This document shows positions 32,132-33,310 of a stretch of DNA of 33,310 nt, piece after piece (within the stretch, counting starts at the first letter, position 1; every line of letters starts with the position of its first letter). The translations under genes were made by a program, and so were the position numbers. The stretch lies in NCBI GenBank assembly GCA_910583835.1, contig CAJTYM010000045.1, positions 1 to 33,310 on the forward strand, given 5' to 3'. The notes under the pieces were generated by a model. That model searched no databases. It saw nothing but the letters and a program-made list of their open reading frames with translations, and was not told the origin of the DNA. This DNA is from an uncultured Lachnospiraceae bacterium. Its GTDB lineage: Bacteria > Bacillota > Clostridia > Lachnospirales > Lachnospiraceae.

Positions 32132-33232
32132 CTAAGCATCTGCCAGCTTTTTAATGATTCCGCAGCATTTGTAATGTTTAAGAGGATAATACTCCACAGG
32201 CACATGCTTTTCCTCGGCAAGCCTAACCAAATGCTGCAGCTGTGAATCATTGCCGTACCGCTCATCAATAAGGATTTTCCAGGGCACTCTGCGCAGCAGC
32301 ACCCTGGTCGCCTCGCCGATTCCGGGCTTAATCAGGTTGATGTCTTCCACAGAGAAATGCCTGGCGATTTCCCTGACCTCGTCTATCCCCAACCCAGGCA
32401 CTGGCGGCTTCTCCTCCTGCGGCCCTTGCGCAAAATGCTTCTCTATCTCCTCAATAAATTCATATGACAAATCGGCGTCTTTCAGCCCCTCATAGAACAC
32501 CGCCCCATGAAAATCATTTTTACCGATGATATCATGGCGCAGGAATGTTCTGCTGATAAGCCCGGATACCGTACAGTTCAGGCAGGAACTGGGAATGAGG
32601 ATATCTTCATGCGTACCGCAGAGTTCCGTTACATTTGCCGGGTCGGCAATTACGGCAATTTCCGGGGAAACCCCCGCATACGCTGCAATGTCTTTCTCAA
32701 GTTCCCTTAAAATTGCGCCTTTTCCTATCCAACCATCCACAAATAAAAGCTGCTGCGGCTCGTACCTGTCCAGCAGATACCGCATGGCATTGTCATCAAT
32801 CCCTCTGCCACGGATGATGGAAATAGCGTAATGGGGAATGTCATATTGATATTTTGACTTGATATATCTCTTAACCAGGATGCCGATGGGGATTCCTGCA
32901 CGCGCAAGCGAGACTAGCACAATGTTTTTTCCTTTTTTGCGAATAATTTTACCTGCAAGACGCCCGGCTGCCCGCGCCGTCGGCGCTGCATAATTCGTAA
33001 GCGCTTCACGGTACACCTGCATATACTTTTCTGTCGGTTCATACTCGATGGGCAGCATTTCACTGTAATGTCTGCCCGACTGTATCAGCCGTTCCCGCTC
33101 CTCTGTCGGCTGCGGCTGCACCAGTCCGGTTATATCCTTTAGAAGCAAAATCACATCATCTTCCTTATAGGAACTTCTCACATCAACACCACCTGACCAC
33201 TGTAATATCTGAATTTTTGATGGATAAGGCAT
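32132..33232 (-). CDS. StiP-type phosphoribosyltransferase with PELOTA-like C-terminal domain
   Basis: 366 residues from the ATG at 33232. N-terminal region SSYKEDDVILLLKDITGL and QSGRHYSEMLPIEY, then a type I phosphoribosyltransferase core (VLVSLARAGIPIGIL, ISIIRGRGIDD, LLFVDGWIGKGAI with the PRPP-loop-like stretch), and a C-terminal segment about 295-366 (LIKPGIGEATRVLL, WKILIDERYGND, VPVEYYPLKHYKCCGIIKKL) like the PELOTA RNA-binding domain of this family. Database entries name it 'cysteine protease StiP', but the motifs are phosphoribosyltransferase-like. The start is unsure: GTG about 50 bases later (after AGGTGGT) is a good alternative, and the frame stays open to the window edge. It probably belongs to an operon continuing beyond the right edge. 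Confidence 0.88.
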   Translation of the reverse strand: MPYPSKIQILQWSGGVDVRSSYKEDDVILLLKDITGLVQPQPTEERERLIQSGRHYSEMLPIEYEPTEKYMQVYREALTNYAAPTARAAGRLAGKIIRKKGKNIVLVSLARAGIPIGILVKRYIKSKYQYDIPHYAISIIRGRGIDDNAMRYLLDRYEPQQLLFVDGWIGKGAILRELEKDIAAYAGVSPEIAVIADPANVTELCGTHEDILIPSSCLNCTVSGLISRTFLRHDIIGKNDFHGAVFYEGLKDADLSYEFIEEIEKHFAQGPQEEKPPVPGLGIDEVREIARHFSVEDINLIKPGIGEATRVLLRRVPWKILIDERYGNDSQLQHLVRLAEEKHVPVEYYPLKHYKCCGIIKKLADA

Positions 33233-33247
33233 GGATAAGGCTGCAAA

Positions 33248-33310
33248 GCCCTTTGTCCTCCGGGCATTGGGCAGCTTTATTTGTCTGCCCTTTATCCTCC
33301 GGGCATTGGG
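33248..33310 (-). repeat. 39-bp tandem repeat at the window edge
   Basis: GCCCTTTGTCCTCCGGGCAT at 33248 and its near-copy at 33287 (one difference) are 39 bases apart. The second copy runs into the window end. On the minus strand it is in frame with the phosphoribosyltransferase gene and would encode PNARRxKG every 13 residues. Confidence 0.75.

Overview
The window looks like a chromosomal segment of a Gram-positive gut Clostridia, most likely a Lachnospiraceae. This is an inference from consensus AGGAGG ribosome sites, TTGACA/TATAAT-type promoters, a DUF4854-type lipoprotein, a (GEAR)n PD-(D/E)XK nuclease, and very large FIVAR/BIG2/LamG surface proteins with lysine-rich tails. I saw no rRNA, tRNA, CRISPR array, prophage or intact insertion sequence.

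Left third (1-11.4 kb). After about 530 bases of palindrome-rich non-coding DNA come a lipoprotein, a 63-residue protein, a PD-(D/E)XK nuclease-family protein, a MATE exporter and a secreted LamG/Ig-like protein, all on the minus strand. Next is the vitamin B6 locus: a MocR/PdxR-type regulator divergent from pdxS-pdxT (PLP synthase), which ends at a clear terminator. A PadR-HAAS/DUF3887-small membrane protein operon has a near-consensus promoter and a palindromic operator, and is divergent from a solitary Rrf2/IscR-like regulator with three cysteines.

Middle (11.4-18.8 kb). One gene encodes an approximately 2,100-residue secreted protein with LamG, MucBP-like, FIVAR and BIG2 domains. It is followed by a truncated HTH-Fic protein that keeps the Fic inhibitory motif but has lost the catalytic loop.

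Right part (18.9-33.3 kb). This is an extended Ter (tellurite/stress-response) island. Reading along the minus strand: a StiP-type phosphoribosyltransferase with a PELOTA-like C-terminus; a C-C bond lyase on the opposite strand; a trypsin-like protease whose N-terminal half resembles the YceG 'biosynthetic module' protein; a RelE/Phd-type toxin-antitoxin pair with its own promoter and operator; a rhomboid protease; YceG; TelA; three TerD paralogues; a PMCA-type calcium P-type ATPase; and a HAD phosphatase. Rhomboid to ATPase looks like one operon. The HAD gene sits behind a terminator-like hairpin. By family knowledge, the TerD proteins and the ATPase point to calcium-linked stress sensing, while YceG, HAD, lyase and phosphoribosyltransferase point to a predicted nucleotide-like metabolite pathway. 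The least ordinary features are the cytoplasmic YceG-trypsin fusion and the presence of two proteases of different type in the cluster.
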